DNA of 64,000 nucleotides, taken from assembly GCF_013408925.1 (NCBI RefSeq), contig NZ_JACCAB010000001.1, forward strand, positions 1,054,001 through 1,118,000, read 5' to 3'. Source of the stretch: Pedococcus badiiscoriae. Lineage in GTDB: Bacteria > Actinomycetota > Actinomycetes > Actinomycetales > Dermatophilaceae. The position numbers and the translations under genes were made by a program. Of the stretch, positions 1-9,197 are shown in pieces (position 1 is the stretch's first letter; the number at the start of each line of letters is the position of its first letter). The notes beneath the pieces are model-generated. The model was not told the DNA's origin. It made no database searches and was given only the letters and a program-made list of their open reading frames with translations.

Positions 1-496
1 CGGCGTAGTCGAGGCCGTATCCCACGACGAACTCGTTGGGGATGTCGAAGCCGACCCACTTCACGTCGATCTCGACCTTGGCCGCCGCGGGCTTGCGCAG
101 CAGGGTGCAGATCTCCACCGACGCCGGCGAACGGGACTCGAGGTTGGCCTTGATCCAGGACAGGGTCAGCCCGGAGTCGACGATGTCCTCGACGATGAGG
201 ACGTGCTTGCCGGTGATGTCGGTGTCGAGGTCCTTGAGGATGCGGACCACGCCTGAGGACTTCGTGCCCGACCCGTACGACGACACGGCCATCCAGTCGA
301 CCGGGGCGGTGCCCGGCAGCGCGCGCGACAGGTCGGCCATCACCATCACCGCACCCTTGAGGACGCCGACGAGCAGCAGGTCCTTGTCGGCATACTCCGC
401 CCAGATCTCGCTCGCGAGCTCCTCGAGCCTGGCGTGGATCTCCTCCTCCGTGATGAGGACCTTCTCGAGATCGGCTCCCATGTGGGCAGCGTCCAC
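1..496 (-). CDS. hpt: Hypoxanthine phosphoribosyltransferase (3' end cut by window edge)
   Basis: Purine salvage enzyme that converts hypoxanthine or guanine plus PRPP to IMP or GMP in the cytoplasm. The visible 165 residues carry the PRPP-binding loop [14 protein letters not shown] and the conserved [13 protein letters not shown] and [10 protein letters not shown] segments of the HPRT family. I chose the GTG at 496 because GGGAG lies 8 nt upstream; an in-frame ATG at 481 is the alternative. It follows tilS by 35 bp on the same strand, the usual actinobacterial tilS-hpt order, so the two are probably co-transcribed. The C-terminus lies beyond base 1. Confidence 0.95.
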   Translation of the reverse strand, partial: MDAAHMGADLEKVLITEEEIHARLEELASEIWAEYADKDLLLVGVLKGAVMVMADLSRALPGTAPVDWMAVSSYGSGTKSSGVVRILKDLDTDITGKHVLIVEDIVDSGLTLSWIKANLESRSPASVEICTLLRKPAAAKVEIDVKWVGFDIPNEFVVGYGLDYA

Positions 497-531
497 GGCT
501 CAAACTCCCTCGGTTGTCGGCGGGTGCGGGC

Positions 532-1530
532 CTATTCAACCCGAGCAGGTGGGGCGATGGATACCCGGCCGCCCGAGCGGGTCGCCTCCAGGGGGCCGGG
601 AAGGCTCACCGGACCCTGTCCGTGCCAGCGGGTGAGCAGCGCGTCACACGCCTCGGTATGCCGGGTGCTCACCTGTCCGGCCGGCGCACCAGCCGCGACC
701 ACGAGGCGCCGCCAGACCCGGGTCCGGACGGGTTGGGGCAGGTCGAGCAGGTCCTCCACCCCCACCGAGAACCCCGGTTCGGGGTGGAGGTCGAGGAGGG
801 TGGCGAGGGCGGCTTCGGCGAGGTCGTCGAGGTGGTCGGCATCCTCTCGGAGCTGGTCGGCCGTGCGCGCGAGTGCTGCGGCCACTCCCGGACCGAGGTC
901 ACGTTCGAGGTCCACCAGCGCCCGGCGAGCCCGCACCCGGGTGTAGGCCGGGTCGTCGTTCATCGGGTCGTCCCACCAGGTGAGGTGCTCCGCGGCGCAG
1001 GAGGCGCGCGTCTGGGCGCTGGTGACCCCGAGGAGGGGACGCCGGAAGCGGCCGCGGGCCCGCGGCATACCGGCGAGGGACCTGGTACCTGAGCCCCGGG
1101 CGAGGCCGAGCAGCACCTGCTCCGCCTGGTCGTCCAGGGTGTGCCCGAGCAGGACGAGGCGGGCACCGTGCTGGTCGGCGGCGGCGTCGAGGGCTGCGTA
1201 GCGCGCGTCGCGGGCAGCGGCCTCGAGGCCGTCCGCGCCGGGGACCACCTGCACGGGGGCCAGGATCACCGGGGCCAGGCCCAGGTCGTCACACTGCTCC
1301 GCGGCCCGGGTGGTGACCGACGCCGACTCCCCCGCCAGCCCGTGGTCGACCAGGATCGCGCCGGCCCGGACCGCCAGCCGGGGCGCCTCGAAGGCCACCG
1401 CGGCCGCGAGCGCGAGCGAGTCGGCGCCCCCGCTGCAGGCGACGAGGACCAGGTCGCCCGGCTGGCACTCGGCCAGGGTGGCGCGGACGGCGACGCGGAT
1501 CGCGGCGGTGGCCGGGTGCGGTCCCGTCAC
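532..1530 (-). CDS. tilS: tRNA(Ile)-lysidine synthase
   Basis: ATP-dependent enzyme that turns C34 of the CAU-anticodon tRNA-Ile into lysidine so that AUA is read as Ile. The PP-loop ATP-pyrophosphatase motif SGGADSLALA is at about residues 34-43. Further family segments are LVDHGLAGES and LLGHTLDDQAEQVLLGLARGSG. At 332 aa it is a normal length for the short actinobacterial form. The GTG start has GGGAG about 7 nt upstream. It lies between the DUF2342 peptidase gene (54 bp upstream) and hpt (35 bp downstream) in a probable operon. Confidence 0.93.
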   Translation of the reverse strand: MTGPHPATAAIRVAVRATLAECQPGDLVLVACSGGADSLALAAAVAFEAPRLAVRAGAILVDHGLAGESASVTTRAAEQCDDLGLAPVILAPVQVVPGADGLEAAARDARYAALDAAADQHGARLVLLGHTLDDQAEQVLLGLARGSGTRSLAGMPRARGRFRRPLLGVTSAQTRASCAAEHLTWWDDPMNDDPAYTRVRARRALVDLERDLGPGVAAALARTADQLREDADHLDDLAEAALATLLDLHPEPGFSVGVEDLLDLPQPVRTRVWRRLVVAAGAPAGQVSTRHTEACDALLTRWHGQGPVSLPGPLEATRSGGRVSIAPPARVE

Positions 1531-1584
1531 CCCGGGCTCCCGTGGGGCAAGGGGGCCACGGTGGGCGTCCGTGCCAGCATCCGG

Positions 1585-2652
1585 TCAGCCGTGGACCCGC
1601 GCGACCCACGCCGAGGGCGTGGCGATCTCGGCCGGCAGGGGGAGCGTCTCGGGAGACTCCCAGATGCGATTGAAGCCGTCGGTGCCGACTGCCGCCGTGA
1701 CCTCCCGGACGAAGACCGCTCCGTCGCGGTACTGGCGCATCTTGGCCTCGAGACCGAGCAGCCGCCGCAGCACCCGGTCGAAGGCGCCGACGCCCTTGCG
1801 GCGCTCGTTGAAGGTGCTCCGGATGTGCGCGACCGAAGGGATGACCTGGGGGCCGACCTCGTCCATCACGACGTCGGCATGGCCTTCGAGCAGCGACATG
1901 ACGGCGGTGACCCCGGCGAGCTCGGCACGCTGCTGCGGCGACGCGATGAGGTCGGTGAGGCCGGCGCCACCGCTCTTGAGGGCGTCGGGGAGCTGCTTGC
2001 CCAGTCGCGAGAGCGTCTCCTGCAGAGTCTCAGGATCGGGCATCAGGTCGTTCGCGAGGGTCCGGACCCTGGTGATCATGTGGTCGCGCAGCCACGGGAC
2101 CGCGGTGAACTGCACGCGGTGGGTCTCCTCGTGCATGCAGACCCAGAGCCGGAAGTCGGCGGGGTCGAGGCCGAGCTCGCGCTCGACCTGGACGAGGTTG
2201 GGCGCGACGAGCATGAGCTGGGGTGTGCCGCCCGGCGCGAGGTCGTACTGACCGAGGACCTTGCTCGACATGAAGGCGAGCAGCGCTCCGGCCTCGCCGC
2301 CGGTGACCTTGCCGCCGATGGCCTTGATGGCGTTGTTCGGCGGTGTCTTCTGGCCGTCGACGAGCTTGCCGAAGACGGGGTCCATGAGGGCCGACATCGA
2401 GTCGGCGTTCAGCGAGATCCAGGTGGGCCGGTCGACGATGACGGGACCGGGGGCGTCGCCCGGGGCGTGCAGTCGAGCGGTCTCCGCGACGGGCTGCTGG
2501 GCGCGGTGGGCGGCGGCCCGGACGGACGCGACGACCTCCGCCGCCTGCGCGCCCGTCACCTTGGGTCCGGCAGGCACCAGCCGCGTGCCGGTCGCCTTGG
2601 CGAACTGCCAGTCGACGTAGCGGGTGGTCTTCGGAGCTGCTGACTGCGACAC
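1585..2652 (-). CDS. DUF2342 zincin-like metallopeptidase
   Basis: Actinobacterial protein of unknown substrate that usually sits between dacB and tilS, as here. The sequence shows the zinc-peptidase motif HEETH (HExxH) in MHEETHRVQF at about residues 165-175, which supports a metallopeptidase fold. No signal peptide or membrane segment is seen, so it is probably cytoplasmic. Longer reading starts exist (2682, 2658), but the GTG at 2652 has GAGGGG 6 nt upstream and avoids overlapping dacB, so I prefer it; the product is 355 aa. dacB ends 20 bp upstream. Physiological role unknown. Confidence 0.85.
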   Translation of the reverse strand: MSQSAAPKTTRYVDWQFAKATGTRLVPAGPKVTGAQAAEVVASVRAAAHRAQQPVAETARLHAPGDAPGPVIVDRPTWISLNADSMSALMDPVFGKLVDGQKTPPNNAIKAIGGKVTGGEAGALLAFMSSKVLGQYDLAPGGTPQLMLVAPNLVQVERELGLDPADFRLWVCMHEETHRVQFTAVPWLRDHMITRVRTLANDLMPDPETLQETLSRLGKQLPDALKSGGAGLTDLIASPQQRAELAGVTAVMSLLEGHADVVMDEVGPQVIPSVAHIRSTFNERRKGVGAFDRVLRRLLGLEAKMRQYRDGAVFVREVTAAVGTDGFNRIWESPETLPLPAEIATPSAWVARVHG

Positions 2653-2672
2653 GGTCATCCCCTCACGGTAGG

Positions 2673-4112
2673 TCAGGGACACCCGCAGGCCGCGAGCACC
2701 GCCACGAAGCGGTCCAACGCAGCCCGGGCGTTGAGCGTTCCGACCCCTGCCGGGATGCCGTCGGCCTGGACGACGAAGGACAGCACCCGGCCGTCGGCGT
2801 CGATGACGGTGCCGGCCATCGCGCTGACTCCGGTGAGGGTGCCGGTCTTCGCGCGCGCCAGGCCGGCGACGGCCCGTGTGCTCTTCGCGTGGAACCGGTC
2901 CGCCAAGGTGCCCGTCAAGCCCGCCACGGGCAGCCGGGAGATGGTGTCCTGCATCGCCGGCACGGACCCGTCAGCCCCGAGCTGGAGCACGTCGGAGAGC
3001 ACCTGCGGCGGGATCGCCTGCCCCGCGGTGAGCCCACTGGTGTCCTTGAGCACGGCACCCGTCAGGTCGATCCCGCGCGCCTCGACGGTTCTGCGCACGA
3101 AGGCGACGGCGGACGCGAAGGTCGCCGCACCCCCCGCCTTCACGGCTGCCTGACGCGCCAGCCCCTCGGTGAGCGCATTGTCGCTGTCGTCCAGGGCGAG
3201 AGCGAGGATCTCGCCGATGGGCGCCGACTCCACCCGCCCCAGCTCGGTGGCGCCCTTGGGGACCTGGGTGGACCACGTGGACTCCGGGGCGAGGGTGGCC
3301 GAGATCCCGACCTTGGCCAGGGCGCCCACGAAGGCCGCGGCGGTCGCCGCCTCGGGGTCGCGCGGAGCAGGCTTGAACGGCCTGGCCCGCTGGCCCGCGA
3401 GTCCGAGCATCGAGACCCCACCGGTGTAGCCGTCCGTCACGTCCACCGGGTTCCACCCCGGGGCCCAGCGCGGACCCTTGGCGTAGGTCGTGTCGAGGCG
3501 GAGGGTGACCTGCGTGGTCCCTGCCCCCTGCAGCGACGAGGCGACCTGTTCGGCCAGGTCTGCCAGGCCGGCACGACCTTCGACGGCGGTGGGGACTCCC
3601 TTGCCCGTGGCCAGCATCGTGTCACCGCCCGCGACCAGCACGATCTGGTCCGGCCGGGTCCCCTGCACCACGGTCGTGGGGAGGGTGTCCAGCGGGTTGA
3701 GCGTCGTGTCGACCGCGAGGGCAGTCAGGAGCTTGGCCGTCGAGGCGGGCACCCGGGCCCTGGACGCGGCCTTGCTCAGCAGCGTCTGACCGGTGAAGGC
3801 GTCACGGACCACGACGCCCGGACCCGGCCGTAGTGCCGGGTCCGCGACGACGGCCGCGAGCGCCTTGGCCAGTGCTGTCGGGTCGGGGATGCGGGCGCTG
3901 GCCGAGGCGGGTTGCAGCGGCTGGGCGCCGGCGTCGACGGTGGGCACCGCGACGGTGGTCGGCGTCCCGGCCCCGGACGGGGGGACCACCGTGGGCGTGG
4001 CCTGCGGCTGGGCGCGGGTCAGGATGCCGGGCACGAGGTCGAACACGTCCAGGGTCACATAGGTCCCCGCGAGCACGACGAAGGCCAGGAGGGCGGCCAG
4101 GATGCGACGCAC
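2673..4112 (-). CDS. dacB: D-alanyl-D-alanine carboxypeptidase/endopeptidase, PBP4 type
   Basis: Exported penicillin-binding protein that trims peptidoglycan peptides. An N-terminal hydrophobic segment (residues 3-25, ILAALLAFVVLAGTYV) is a signal or anchor and is followed by a Pro/Thr linker. The three active-site motifs are present: SxxK as STAK (about residue 125), SxN as SDN (about residue 310) and KTG in AKTGTLTG (about residue 420). At 479 aa it fits the family. The GTG start has GAGGGG about 6 nt upstream. Divergent from ppa, and first gene of the dacB-DUF2342-tilS-hpt cluster. Confidence 0.93.
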   Translation of the reverse strand: MRRILAALLAFVVLAGTYVTLDVFDLVPGILTRAQPQATPTVVPPSGAGTPTTVAVPTVDAGAQPLQPASASARIPDPTALAKALAAVVADPALRPGPGVVVRDAFTGQTLLSKAASRARVPASTAKLLTALAVDTTLNPLDTLPTTVVQGTRPDQIVLVAGGDTMLATGKGVPTAVEGRAGLADLAEQVASSLQGAGTTQVTLRLDTTYAKGPRWAPGWNPVDVTDGYTGGVSMLGLAGQRARPFKPAPRDPEAATAAAFVGALAKVGISATLAPESTWSTQVPKGATELGRVESAPIGEILALALDDSDNALTEGLARQAAVKAGGAATFASAVAFVRRTVEARGIDLTGAVLKDTSGLTAGQAIPPQVLSDVLQLGADGSVPAMQDTISRLPVAGLTGTLADRFHAKSTRAVAGLARAKTGTLTGVSAMAGTVIDADGRVLSFVVQADGIPAGVGTLNARAALDRFVAVLAACGCP

Positions 4113-4221
4113 TCGACCCCCTCAGCACTGGACTTGCGTCATACGGAACACTTAGCGGCGAGCCTAGGTCATAGGAACGCGCACCACGTCCAGGCATGCG
4201 CACTACGAAAGGGACATCGTC

Positions 4222-4779
4222 GTGGAGTTCGACGTCACCATCGAGATCCCGCAGGGGCACCGCAACAAGTACGAGGTCGACCACGAGACGGGCCGGATCC
4301 GGCTGGACCGCCTGCTGTTCACCTCCACCCGCTACCCGGCCGACTACGGCTACGTCGAGGACAGCCTCGGCGAGGACAGCGACCCGCTCGACGCGCTCGT
4401 GCTGCTCGAGGAGCCCACCTTCCCGGGCTGCCTCGTGCGGGTCCGTCCGATCGGCATGTTCCACATGCGCGACGAGGCCGGCGGCGACGACAAGATCCTC
4501 TGCGTCCCGGCGGGCGACCCCCGCCAGGCCCACATCACCGAGCTCGAGCAGGTCAGCAGCTTCGACCGCCTCGAGATCCAGCATTTCTTCGAGACCTACA
4601 AGGACCTCGAGCCCGGCAAGTCCGTCGAGGGCGCCCACTGGGCGGGTCGCGAGGAGGCCGAGCAGGTCGTGCGCGAGGCCATCGAGCGAGCCAGGGAGGC
4701 CGGCATGACCACGGCTCGCTGGCGCATGCCCGACGTCTCCGCCGAGCCGATGTCCGAGGCCAAGTCACCCACCACGTGA
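4222..4779 (+). CDS. ppa: Inorganic pyrophosphatase, soluble family I
   Basis: Hydrolyses the pyrophosphate released by biosynthesis. The family I signature is clear: [13 protein letters not shown] near the N-terminus, [25 protein letters not shown], and the later [16 protein letters not shown]. The GTG start at 4222 is preceded by GAAAGGGA. At 185 aa it is slightly longer than the usual ~165, with a hydrophilic C-terminal extension. It is divergent from dacB across about 109 bp that must hold both promoters. The window also encodes a membrane pyrophosphatase at 58367-60835. Confidence 0.96.
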   Translation: MEFDVTIEIPQGHRNKYEVDHETGRIRLDRLLFTSTRYPADYGYVEDSLGEDSDPLDALVLLEEPTFPGCLVRVRPIGMFHMRDEAGGDDKILCVPAGDPRQAHITELEQVSSFDRLEIQHFFETYKDLEPGKSVEGAHWAGREEAEQVVREAIERAREAGMTTARWRMPDVSAEPMSEAKSPTT

Positions 4780-4782
4780 CTC

Positions 4783-4819
4783 CCTCGCCCTGCGAGAGTG
4801 GGGCTGCCGCGGGGCGAGG
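4783..4819. terminator. Probable bidirectional terminator hairpin between ppa and the NlpC/P60 gene
   Basis: Perfect 8-bp arms CCTCGCCC (4783-4790) and GGGCGAGG (4812-4819) lie in the 40-bp gap between convergent genes. The loop is long (21 nt) and there is no T tract, as is common in high-GC actinobacteria. Position is the main support. Confidence 0.45.
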
Positions 4820-6187
4820 CTAGGGCCGGCCGCCGTAGGAGATGAGGTCCGACCGGTAGATCGACGCGTACCGGACGTAGGCCCCCGCGTGCGGAGCCTC
4901 GATCATCTGGCCGTCGCCGACGTAGAGACCCACGTGGTGGCTCGACGATCCGTCGGTGCCGTAGAAGACCAGGTCGCCTGGGCGCAGGTCACTGATGGCG
5001 ACGCGCGACGTCTGGTCCCACTGCGCACCCGTGTAGTGGGGCAGGCTCACCCCCGCCTGCTCCCAGGCGCGCATCGTCAGGCCGGAGCAGTCGAACGAGT
5101 CCGGACCGCTGCCACCCCATCCGTAGGGCTTGCCGACCTGGGCCCGGGCGTAGGCGAGCACCGCGGAAACTCCACCGTCGGTGGACAACGGCGGCGGTGG
5201 CGGGGGGTTCTCCGGCTGCGGCCTGGGGGTGGGCTTGTTCTGCGCAGCTTGCTGGGCGGCCTGCTGGGCCGCTTCGGCGGCCGCCCGCTGGCGCGCCGCC
5301 TCGGCAGCGGCGCGAGCGGCGGCCTGCTGGGCGGCCTTGCGCTCGGCGGCGTTGCGGGCTGCCCTGGCGCGATCGGCGGCGAGGCGGGCCTGCCGCGCGG
5401 CCTCAGCGGCAGCGGCGCGCGCGGCGGCCGCCGCGGCGAGACCGTCCTGACGCTGCTTCTCGAGGGCGACCGAGGTCTTGCGGAGGGTGGCGAGCTGCAC
5501 GGTGAGGGCCTGCTGCTGCTGCTGGATCTGGACCGTTGCCGCCTGCGCCTGGTCCGCCCGGGCCTGCGCCGCGTTGCGAGCGGCCTGGGCGTCGGCTGCC
5601 GCCTTGGCCTGCGCCGCCTCGGCCTGGGCGGCCTGCTGACGCATGGTGTCGGCGACGATCGACGAGGCAGCCGCCTGCTGGAGGGTGCGCGTCCTGGCGT
5701 CGCTCACGGCCTGGATGGCGGTGGCTCGGTCCATCAGGTCCTGGGGGCCCGTGCTGGACAGGTAGGCCTCGAGCTCACCGAGGTTGCCGCCCTGCTGGTA
5801 GACGGTGGCGGCGTAGCGACGCACCTGCAGGCCCGCGGCGTCCGCGAGCTGCTGGGCCTGGGCGGCGCGCTTCTTCGCCGCGGTGGTCTCCGCCGTCCGC
5901 TGGTCGAGCGCGTAGCGGGCCCCGTTGTAGGCCTCCGCGGCCGCCGCGGCACTGTCCTGCACCTGCGTGAGCTGGGCGCTCGCCGCGGCATACTGCGCAT
6001 CCAGGCTCGCGACCTCGCCGGACGTGGTGACGACAGCCGACTTCGCCCGGTCCACCTGCGCCTTGGACGGGTACACCGGACCACGGTCGGCAGAGGCGGA
6101 CATGGCACTGCTGACCGCCAGGATCCCCACGATGGAGAGGACCGCGCCGGTGCGCAGCGCGCGACGTGCGGGGTGGGCGTTCAGCAC
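4820..6187 (-). CDS. Secreted NlpC/P60 peptidoglycan endopeptidase with coiled-coil N-terminus
   Basis: Predicted cell-wall hydrolase cutting peptide cross-links (RipA/RipC-like). From the GTG at 6187 (GAGAGG about 8 nt upstream) the 455-aa product begins with a signal peptide ending near AMSASA. It continues with a long Ala/Gln/Arg-rich coiled coil (about residues 35-310), a Pro-rich linker, and a C-terminal NlpC/P60 domain. Catalytic Cys is in DSFDCSGLTMRAW and catalytic His in SHHVGLYVGDGQ. The reading frame stays open upstream to 6316, but that extension lacks secretory character. The coiled coil probably restrains or positions the hydrolase, as in RipA. It converges on ppa. Confidence 0.9.
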   Translation of the reverse strand: MLNAHPARRALRTGAVLSIVGILAVSSAMSASADRGPVYPSKAQVDRAKSAVVTTSGEVASLDAQYAAASAQLTQVQDSAAAAAEAYNGARYALDQRTAETTAAKKRAAQAQQLADAAGLQVRRYAATVYQQGGNLGELEAYLSSTGPQDLMDRATAIQAVSDARTRTLQQAAASSIVADTMRQQAAQAEAAQAKAAADAQAARNAAQARADQAQAATVQIQQQQQALTVQLATLRKTSVALEKQRQDGLAAAAAARAAAAEAARQARLAADRARAARNAAERKAAQQAAARAAAEAARQRAAAEAAQQAAQQAAQNKPTPRPQPENPPPPPPLSTDGGVSAVLAYARAQVGKPYGWGGSGPDSFDCSGLTMRAWEQAGVSLPHYTGAQWDQTSRVAISDLRPGDLVFYGTDGSSSHHVGLYVGDGQMIEAPHAGAYVRYASIYRSDLISYGGRP

Positions 6188-6254
6188 GGGGGATGCCTCT
6201 CGAGGTCGGTGTCCGGACGGGTGGGGACTGCCGCACGAGACTAAGGCCGCCTTT

Positions 6255-6278
6255 TCACACTGAGCACTCTCGTCACAC
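6255..6278. promoter_or_regulatory. Tandem TCACAC repeats upstream of the NlpC/P60 gene
   Basis: Two direct copies of TCACAC (6255-6260 and 6273-6278) with an 18-bp period lie about 70-90 bp upstream of the wall-hydrolase start, within a 253-bp non-coding gap. In mycobacteria, MtrA boxes are described as GTCACA-like direct repeats and control ripA-type genes. Assigning this site to MtrA is an inference from resemblance only. Confidence 0.3.
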
Positions 6279-6440
6279 AGATCCCACGCCTTACCGGCCC
6301 GTGGGCGAAATGACACTCATGTGGTTCGGGGAGTTACACCGATGTTTTTCAGCAGGCTGCGGCAATCCTTCGATCATCTGTCCAGAATCCATCACGAATC
6401 GGTAACGAATTCCACGTTTTCGCAGGTGAGAGGCCCGGGA

Positions 6441-7760
6441 TCAGGGGGTGATGGACTCGCCGGCCCGCAGCGCGGCATAGGCGTCGGGGTCGTTCTCGAG
6501 CAGGGCGCGACGCGTCTTGCGGCGGTACCGCAGGATCTGGATGACGCCGGCACCCCAGACGAGGTACTGCACAGACATGGCGGCGCGGAAGGTGTCCACG
6601 GTGTAGGTGCTCGGGCCGCCGGGGGCCACGCGGTCGAGGATGATGCCGATCAGCGTCACGGTCGACAGGGAGGCGAGGAAGCCCCCGACGTTGACGATCC
6701 CCGTGGCGCTGCCGAGCCGCGGAGGCGGGTTGAAGGTGCGTGCGAGGTCGAACCCGACGAGCGATCCGGGACCACCGGCGGCCGTGACGATGACGAGCAG
6801 CACCAGCAAGGGCAGCGGCGCCCGCCCCGGCCAGAGCAGGACGACCGCCCAGACGGTCATGATCGAGAAGACGATCCCGAGGATGAGGGTCGACCGGGAG
6901 AACGGGTACTTGGTGACGAAGCCCCCGATCAGCGGGCTGGTCACCACCGTCGTCACGGTCATCAGCATCAGCAGGATGCCGGCCACCTTCGGTGACAGCC
7001 CCTGGCCGGCCACCAGGAACGGGTAGCCCCACAGCAGCGCGAAAACCGTCGCTCCGAACTGGGCGGAGAAGTGGGACCACAGGCCGAGCCGCGTGCCGGG
7101 GGTGCGCCACGCGGCCCGCACGCTGCGAGCCAGTGCCCTGACCTTGACCTCGTCGAGCTCGTGGTCGGGGTTCGGGGAGTCGCGCACGACGAGGAGGACG
7201 ATCGCCGCCAGGACGACGCCGAACAGCGCGGCACCGGCGTAGGAAGGCGTCCAACCCCACTGGTGGAGCGCGTAGACGAGGGGCGTCGCCGCCGTCAGCG
7301 CCCCCAGCTGGCCGAGCAGACCAGTCAGCTGGGAGACCATCGGGATGCGCATCGGGGGGAACCACAGGGCCACGAGTCGCAGCAGCGGGATGAAGACCAT
7401 CGCGTCGCCGATCCCGACGAGGACCCGGGCACCCACCCCCACGGCGAACGAGTCGGCGAAGGCGAAGCCCAGCTGCGCGACCGTCATCAGGGTGACGCCG
7501 CACAACAGCAGCCGCTTAGGCCCGAACCGGTCGAGCAGCGCGCCCACCGGGATCTGCATCGCCGCGTAGACGAGCAGCTGCACCATCGTGAACACCGACA
7601 GCTGGGTGGCCGCGATGTGGAAGCGCTCGCTCGCCAGCAGCCCCGCCACGCCGAGCGAGCTGCGGTGGAACACCGCCAGGATGTAGACCGCCACGGACGC
7701 GCCGTACACCAGCCACGCCCGACGGCCTCCGAGGGGGAACTGCGCGGCTGGTCTGGTCAC
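6441..7760 (-). CDS. Major facilitator superfamily transporter
   Basis: Predicted 12-helix inner-membrane carrier of 439 aa; substrate unknown. The loop 2-3 MFS motif appears as GALLDRFGPKRLLL, and hydrophobic stretches are regularly spaced (e.g. AWLVYGASVAVYILAVF, TLILGIVFSIMTVWAVVLLW). The N-terminal layout resembles NNP/oxalate-type anion carriers, but no substrate signature is certain. The GTG start is at 7760. It is separated by 253 bp from the wall hydrolase and by about 80 bp from the upstream SRPBCC gene. Confidence 0.85.
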   Translation of the reverse strand: MTRPAAQFPLGGRRAWLVYGASVAVYILAVFHRSSLGVAGLLASERFHIAATQLSVFTMVQLLVYAAMQIPVGALLDRFGPKRLLLCGVTLMTVAQLGFAFADSFAVGVGARVLVGIGDAMVFIPLLRLVALWFPPMRIPMVSQLTGLLGQLGALTAATPLVYALHQWGWTPSYAGAALFGVVLAAIVLLVVRDSPNPDHELDEVKVRALARSVRAAWRTPGTRLGLWSHFSAQFGATVFALLWGYPFLVAGQGLSPKVAGILLMLMTVTTVVTSPLIGGFVTKYPFSRSTLILGIVFSIMTVWAVVLLWPGRAPLPLLVLLVIVTAAGGPGSLVGFDLARTFNPPPRLGSATGIVNVGGFLASLSTVTLIGIILDRVAPGGPSTYTVDTFRAAMSVQYLVWGAGVIQILRYRRKTRRALLENDPDAYAALRAGESITP

Positions 7761-7839
7761 ACCCCAGTCTCCCCCACCGTCGTCCGCGCGAGGACGACGG
7801 GTCGCGGTGGTCGGGACGCCTCGGCTTGCGACGCGCCGG

Positions 7840-8286
7840 CTACGGACGCGCCGACAGGTAGGCCGCCAGCCCGGCCCGCCCCGAACGCATCATCCAGCCG
7901 TGGTTGGCGCGCAGCAGGGGTCCGGTGACCTGCGCCGTCCGGGCCAACAGGGCCGGGGTGAGGACCGCCTCCTGGTCGAACTCGGCGATCGTGGCGACCT
8001 CGGGATCAGCGCGCACTCGCCACTCGCACCATCCCTCGAGGTCGCCGCTCACCCCGACCCGCAGGTGACCGGTGGACGGGTCCTCCACCTCGCGGCGCAG
8101 GACCAGGTGCAGCGTGTAGGGCAGGAAGCTGCGGATGTCGGTGCGCCCGGAGTGCTCGTCGAGGCGTTCGGCCGAGCGGACCTGCGGCCACCACACGGCA
8201 TACCGCTCCACGTCCGCGAGGGCCTCGTAGACCCGCTCGGGGGCGGCCGGCAGGCGCCACTGGTGGTGGAAGTGGAACGTCGGCAC
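7840..8286 (-). CDS. SRPBCC (START/polyketide cyclase-like) family protein
   Basis: Small 148-aa protein with the typical SRPBCC opening: FHFHHQWRLPAAPERVYEALADVERYAVWWPQV. The fold makes a deep hydrophobic ligand pocket; neither ligand nor reaction can be told from sequence. No signal peptide or membrane segment. The GTG start at 8286 lies 53 bp from the divergent alpha/beta-hydrolase gene. Confidence 0.75.
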   Translation of the reverse strand: MPTFHFHHQWRLPAAPERVYEALADVERYAVWWPQVRSAERLDEHSGRTDIRSFLPYTLHLVLRREVEDPSTGHLRVGVSGDLEGWCEWRVRADPEVATIAEFDQEAVLTPALLARTAQVTGPLLRANHGWMMRSGRAGLAAYLSARP

Positions 8287-8339
8287 GTCTCCATCATGGC
8301 GGCTTCGTCCGTCCCCGGTCCCGCGGGTAGGTTCGCCGG

Positions 8340-9173
8340 ATGGAGCAGTTCTCGCGGGACGGCCTGGTGTTCGACGTCTCGGACAGCGGCATCGGGGACG
8401 AGGTCGTGGTCCTCCTGCACGGGTGGCCGCAGGACCGGCAGGCGTGGTCGAAGGTGACGCCTCTGCTCACCGTCGAGGGCCTGCGCGTGGTGGCCTTCGA
8501 CCAGCGCGGCTACTCCCCCGGAGCCCACCCCCGGGGCCGCGAGGCCTACCGCATGCCCGAGCTCGTGGACGACGTGCGAGCCCTGCTCGACGAGCTGGGT
8601 CAGACCCGCGTCCACCTGGTCGGCCACGACTGGGGCGGTGCGGTGGCCTGGGCTTTCGCCGAGCGCCACCCCGAGCGCCTGCTCAGCCTCACCGTCGTCT
8701 CGACCCCCCATCACCGCGCCCTCGCCTGGGCCCTGCGCCACGCAGACCAGGCGCGGCGGAGCTGGTACATGGCCGCCTTCCAGGTCCCGACCGTGCCCGA
8801 GCTGGTCCTGCGCCGTCGACTGCCCGCCGCGCTGCGTCGCTCAGGCCTTCCCGAGCCGGACGTGCAGAGGTATGCCGCGCGGTTCCGCCGCCCGGGCATG
8901 GCCCGCGGTGGGCTTGCGTGGTACCGCGCGATCCCGTTGCGCCGCAAGACATCTGAGGAGTCCCGAGCGGCCGCCCGGATCTCGACTCCGACGGCCTACG
9001 TCTGGGGCCGTCACGACGTCGCACTGGGCCGAGCGGCCGCCGAGCGCACTCGCGACCACGTGGCTGCCGACTACACCTTCACCGAGCTGGACGCCGGCCA
9101 CTGGCTGCCCGAGACCCGACCGGAGGAGGTCGCCGCCGTCATCCTCGAGCGGCGACGCACCGTCCGGCAGTAG
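8340..9173 (+). CDS. Alpha/beta hydrolase, epoxide-hydrolase/haloalkane-dehalogenase-like
   Basis: 277-aa alpha/beta hydrolase. The HGWPQ oxyanion segment is at about residues 28-32. The nucleophile elbow VGHDWGGAVAW (about residues 97-107) has Asp rather than Ser, which points to epoxide hydrolases or dehalogenases instead of esterases. The C-terminal DAGHWLPETRPEEVA supplies the catalytic His. ATG start at 8340. The next gene (VOC) begins 24 bp downstream, so the two probably share a transcript. Substrate unknown. Confidence 0.85.
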   Translation: MEQFSRDGLVFDVSDSGIGDEVVVLLHGWPQDRQAWSKVTPLLTVEGLRVVAFDQRGYSPGAHPRGREAYRMPELVDDVRALLDELGQTRVHLVGHDWGGAVAWAFAERHPERLLSLTVVSTPHHRALAWALRHADQARRSWYMAAFQVPTVPELVLRRRLPAALRRSGLPEPDVQRYAARFRRPGMARGGLAWYRAIPLRRKTSEESRAAARISTPTAYVWGRHDVALGRAAAERTRDHVAADYTFTELDAGHWLPETRPEEVAAVILERRRTVRQ

Positions 9174-9197
9174 ATTCACGCCCAGGAGGTGGGTGCG

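Noticed and set aside
4113..4221. Specific promoter hexamers between dacB and ppa
   Set aside because: Divergent promoters must exist, but no hexamer pair with good spacing stood out, so none is called.
6188..6440. Possible c-di-AMP (ydaO) riboswitch upstream of the wall hydrolase
   Set aside because: Such riboswitches precede wall-hydrolase genes in actinobacteria, but I could not match the conserved core. A covariance-model search would decide.
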